This document shows positions 61,942 through 64,000 of a DNA stretch of 64,000 nucleotides, piece after piece. The first letter of the stretch is position 1. Each line of letters opens with the position of its first letter. Below the pieces are notes generated by a model. It did no database searches. It was not told the origin of the DNA and saw only the letters and a list, made by a program, of their open reading frames with translations. The DNA comes from Bacteroidetes bacterium 43-16. GTDB taxonomy: Bacteria; Bacteroidota; Bacteroidia; Chitinophagales; Chitinophagaceae. The stretch spans positions 310,001-374,000 of the forward strand of contig MKTB01000003.1 in the NCBI GenBank assembly GCA_001897525.1, written 5' to 3'. A program made the translations under genes and the position numbers.

Positions 61942-62952
61942 ATGAAAATAGCAGTAGTGGGTGCAACCGGCCTGGTAGGCAGCACCATGTTGCAAATTTT
62001 AGCAGAAAGAGATTTTCCCTTAACTCAATTAATTCCTATTGCCTCTGCAAGATCGGTAGGTAAGGAAATTAAATATAAAGATAAGTTCTATCCTGTTGTG
62101 GACATTGAACAGGGTATTGCCATTCAGCCTGATATCGCCTTATTTTCTGCAGGAGGAAGCACTTCCCTGGAATGGGCAGAAAAGTTTGCTGCGGTAGGCT
62201 GTGTCGTGATTGACAACTCATCAGCATGGCGTATGGACCCGACCAAGAAGCTTGTGGTACCGGAAGTGAATGGGCATGTGCTCAGTCCTGAAGACAAGAT
62301 CATCGCTAATCCCAACTGCTCTACGATACAAATGGTTATGGTCTTAAACCCACTTCATCATGCTTTTAAAATTAAGCGCGTGGTGGTGAGTACTTACCAG
62401 TCTGTAACGGGAAGTGGACAGAAAGGGGTGGATCATTTACTGGAGGAGCGAAAAGCCGGTAGCAGCGAAAAACCCTTCTACCCACACCCTATTGATTTAA
62501 ATGTAATTCCTCATATTGATGTATTCCTGGATAATGGTTATACAAAAGAAGAAACCAAGATGATCCTGGAAACGCAAAAAATCATGGGTGATGATACCAT
62601 TAAGGTCACGGCGACTACCGTACGTGTCCCGGTTATGGGCGGACATAGTGAAAGCGTAAATATTGAATTTGAGCAAGCTTTTGATCTGGACCAGGTCAAA
62701 AACATCCTGGCCGGCTCTGAAGGCATAGCCTTATTAGACGACCCTGCACAAAATCATTACCCTACTCCGCTTAAAGCTTTTGGTACTAATGAGGTATGGG
62801 TGGGCAGAATTCGCAGGGACGAATCCCTGGATAACGGATTAAACTGCTGGATTGTTGCAGATAATTTAAGGAAGGGAGCAGCAACCAATGCAATACAAAT
62901 TGCTGAGTATTTAGTAAAAAACAAAATAATACTGGAAAAACAAGTATTATAA
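61942..62952 (+). CDS. asd: Aspartate-semialdehyde dehydrogenase
   Basis: This 336-residue enzyme makes aspartate semialdehyde for lysine, threonine, methionine and peptidoglycan precursors. It shows the NADP-binding VVGATGLVGSTMLQIL, SARSVGK, the nucleophile Cys in ANPNCSTIQMVMVL (about residue 126), STYQSVTGSGQKG, and the His in VPVMGGHSESVNIEF. Length is normal. It follows the orphan kinase by 50 bases and has a possible own promoter. Confidence 0.95.
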   Translation: MKIAVVGATGLVGSTMLQILAERDFPLTQLIPIASARSVGKEIKYKDKFYPVVDIEQGIAIQPDIALFSAGGSTSLEWAEKFAAVGCVVIDNSSAWRMDPTKKLVVPEVNGHVLSPEDKIIANPNCSTIQMVMVLNPLHHAFKIKRVVVSTYQSVTGSGQKGVDHLLEERKAGSSEKPFYPHPIDLNVIPHIDVFLDNGYTKEETKMILETQKIMGDDTIKVTATTVRVPVMGGHSESVNIEFEQAFDLDQVKNILAGSEGIALLDDPAQNHYPTPLKAFGTNEVWVGRIRRDESLDNGLNCWIVADNLRKGAATNAIQIAEYLVKNKIILEKQVL

Positions 62953-63003
62953 GATAAATGCAACTGAATTAAGCACAATATAACTATAAATAATTTTATT
63001 TGA

Positions 63004-63036
63004 AAAAAATGGGTTGTTTCTACCAACCCATTTTTT
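63004..63036 (+). terminator. Intrinsic terminator of asd
   Basis: A 13-bp perfect stem (AAAAAATGGGTTG, 63004-63016, with 63024-63036, loop TTTCTAC) ends in a T run, about 50 bases past the asd stop. Confidence 0.88.
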
Positions 63037-63131
63037 ATTGAAGACTGTCTATATATGGCATGCACGAAACAAAAAATGTACTGATATTCAAGTTTTAGTG
63101 TTAAATTTAACGATTAAATATTTAGAAGTCC

Positions 63132-64000
63132 ATGAAAAAAGGTTTATACGCACTATTCGCCCTGTTTTGCCTGAGCTTTACTGCAAAAGCACAAATTGCG
63201 CTTACCTATGACGACACTTTAATTTGTAGAGGTGCCGAAATTACAATGGGAGCCTCAGTAACAGGCCAGGTCAATAGTCTTAGTTCAGATGATTATTTTA
63301 CCGCCGAAATTATTGACATCGGCTTTCCTTTCCAGTATTTTGGAACTACTTATACGCAATGTGTGATCTCCGGTAACAACTTTATTTCTTTCAATACTGC
63401 ATTAGCTGGTATGGGTAGTAGCTGGGTTTATAATACTGCGATCGGTAATGGTCAACTAAATAAAGCAGTTATGCTGGCCTTCCAGGATCTTTATTTACCT
63501 GCAGGCGGAACATTGAAATATCAAACATTCGGTACTCCGGGATCAAGAAAATTTGTTGTTGAGTTTTGTGAGGTCCCTAAGTTTTTTGGTACTTGTACGC
63601 AGTTTAAAGTAACCAACCAGGTTATTTTATATGAGGGTACTAATATCATTGAATTCCACACTACCAATATGCCGGGTAGTCCTGGTTGTCCGAGCACTAA
63701 TGCTACTGCTAATGCGGTTCAGGGCATCAGAGATGTAACCGGAGGCGTTACCCAGGAAATCTTTACCCCGGGCAGAGCTCCGGCGGATATGTGGGGTAAC
63801 ACAGGTGGCCAGAATACCTCAAGAAGATATACACCATCAACAGGTACAGGTCCGGCCTATACAGTGGATTCTATAGCCTATGATCCTTGGCAAATTATCG
63901 AGCAGGTGAACAATGGCCTTTTACACTGGTATGATGCCAATGGTAACCTCTTAGCTCAGGGCCCTACATTGACCACAACAGTAAGCAATCCTCCTTCTCC
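63132..64000 (+). CDS. Exported protein, probably type IX-secreted, partial at the window edge
   Basis: A frame opens with ATG at 63132 and stays open to the window end (at least 289 codons), so it continues beyond. It begins with a clear signal peptide (MKKGLYALFALFCLSFTAKAQ). The mature part reads IALTYDDTLICRGAEITMGAS, with later GFPFQYFGTTYTQCVISGNNFISF and VQGIRDVTGGVTQEIF, the pattern of N-terminal modules of large gliding-associated adhesins in Bacteroidetes. Its C-terminal sorting domain, if present, is outside the window. Function is unknown. Short AT-rich space follows the asd terminator. Confidence 0.8.
   Translation, partial: MKKGLYALFALFCLSFTAKAQIALTYDDTLICRGAEITMGASVTGQVNSLSSDDYFTAEIIDIGFPFQYFGTTYTQCVISGNNFISFNTALAGMGSSWVYNTAIGNGQLNKAVMLAFQDLYLPAGGTLKYQTFGTPGSRKFVVEFCEVPKFFGTCTQFKVTNQVILYEGTNIIEFHTTNMPGSPGCPSTNATANAVQGIRDVTGGVTQEIFTPGRAPADMWGNTGGQNTSRRYTPSTGTGPAYTVDSIAYDPWQIIEQVNNGLLHWYDANGNLLAQGPTLTTTVSNPPS

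Overview
The window comes from a Bacteroidetes (Bacteroidota) chromosome, most likely of the Chitinophagaceae or a near relative; I hold the phylum firmly and the family only loosely. The evidence is the gliding/type IX secretion core gldKLMN, several secreted proteins with type IX C-terminal domains (type A 'YPNP...' tails and one type B 'NAFTPNGDGKND' tail), two TonB-dependent receptors, and many upstream regions carrying the phylum's -7 promoter element TAnnTTTG. No tRNA, rRNA, CRISPR array, prophage or transposase was seen. It is mostly a core-genome stretch.

Layout. 1-8.8 kb: an MBL hydrolase, three type IX-secreted proteins (one a 1212-residue adhesin-like protein with SBBP-type repeats), and a 0.8-kb tandem array of six degenerate ~150-bp units. 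9-13.2 kb: yqeY, cvpA, a glutamine amidotransferase, the topoisomerase IV B subunit and a small exported protein. 13.2-18.7 kb: nadB, a secreted prolyl oligopeptidase and a beta-CASP hydrolase. 18.7-24.3 kb: a YoaK-type membrane protein, a lipocalin-like protein, a stress protein, a two-component system, a TIGR02757 protein and a cyclophilin. 24.3-27 kb: a composite palindromic repeat element, a frameshifted GIY-YIG gene and a GH16 glycosidase. 27-34.3 kb: recG, a TonB receptor, a luciferase-like oxidoreductase and hemH. 34.5-40 kb: hemA, tilS, murF, a small membrane protein and a repeat-rich exported protein. 40-44.1 kb: a tandem universal stress protein, a BtuB-like receptor and a type A secreted protein. 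44.2-50.4 kb, all on the minus strand: cysteine desulfurase, an A-type Fe-S carrier, then ctaB, two subunit III-type oxidase proteins, subunit IV, SCO, DUF420 and a cupin. 50.5-52.6 kb: methylmalonyl-CoA epimerase, HU and recA. 52.7-58 kb: gldK-gldL-gldM-(GldM C-terminal-domain duplicate)-gldN. 58.4-64 kb: a DUF255 protein, an orphan histidine kinase, asd and the start of another exported protein cut by the window edge.

How the parts connect. GldKLMN forms the envelope motor/ring of type IX secretion, and the exported proteins at 1.1, 3.2, 7.8 and 43.3 kb are its likely clients. HemH and HemA sit divergently and bracket the heme pathway; CtaB, SCO and the cox accessory genes use that heme and copper to build the terminal oxidase, whose subunits I and II are not in the window. 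Convergent gene pairs are usually separated by strong hairpins with A-rich and T-rich flanks that look like two-way terminators.

The least ordinary items are a free, exported copy of the GldM C-terminal domain between gldM and gldN, the six-unit array after the large adhesin-like gene, the inverted-repeat element near 24.5-24.8 kb whose core motif also forms the last codons and stop of the GH16 gene, and the GIY-YIG gene broken by one base in an A run. I did not find a clearly new defence, biosynthetic or mobile system.
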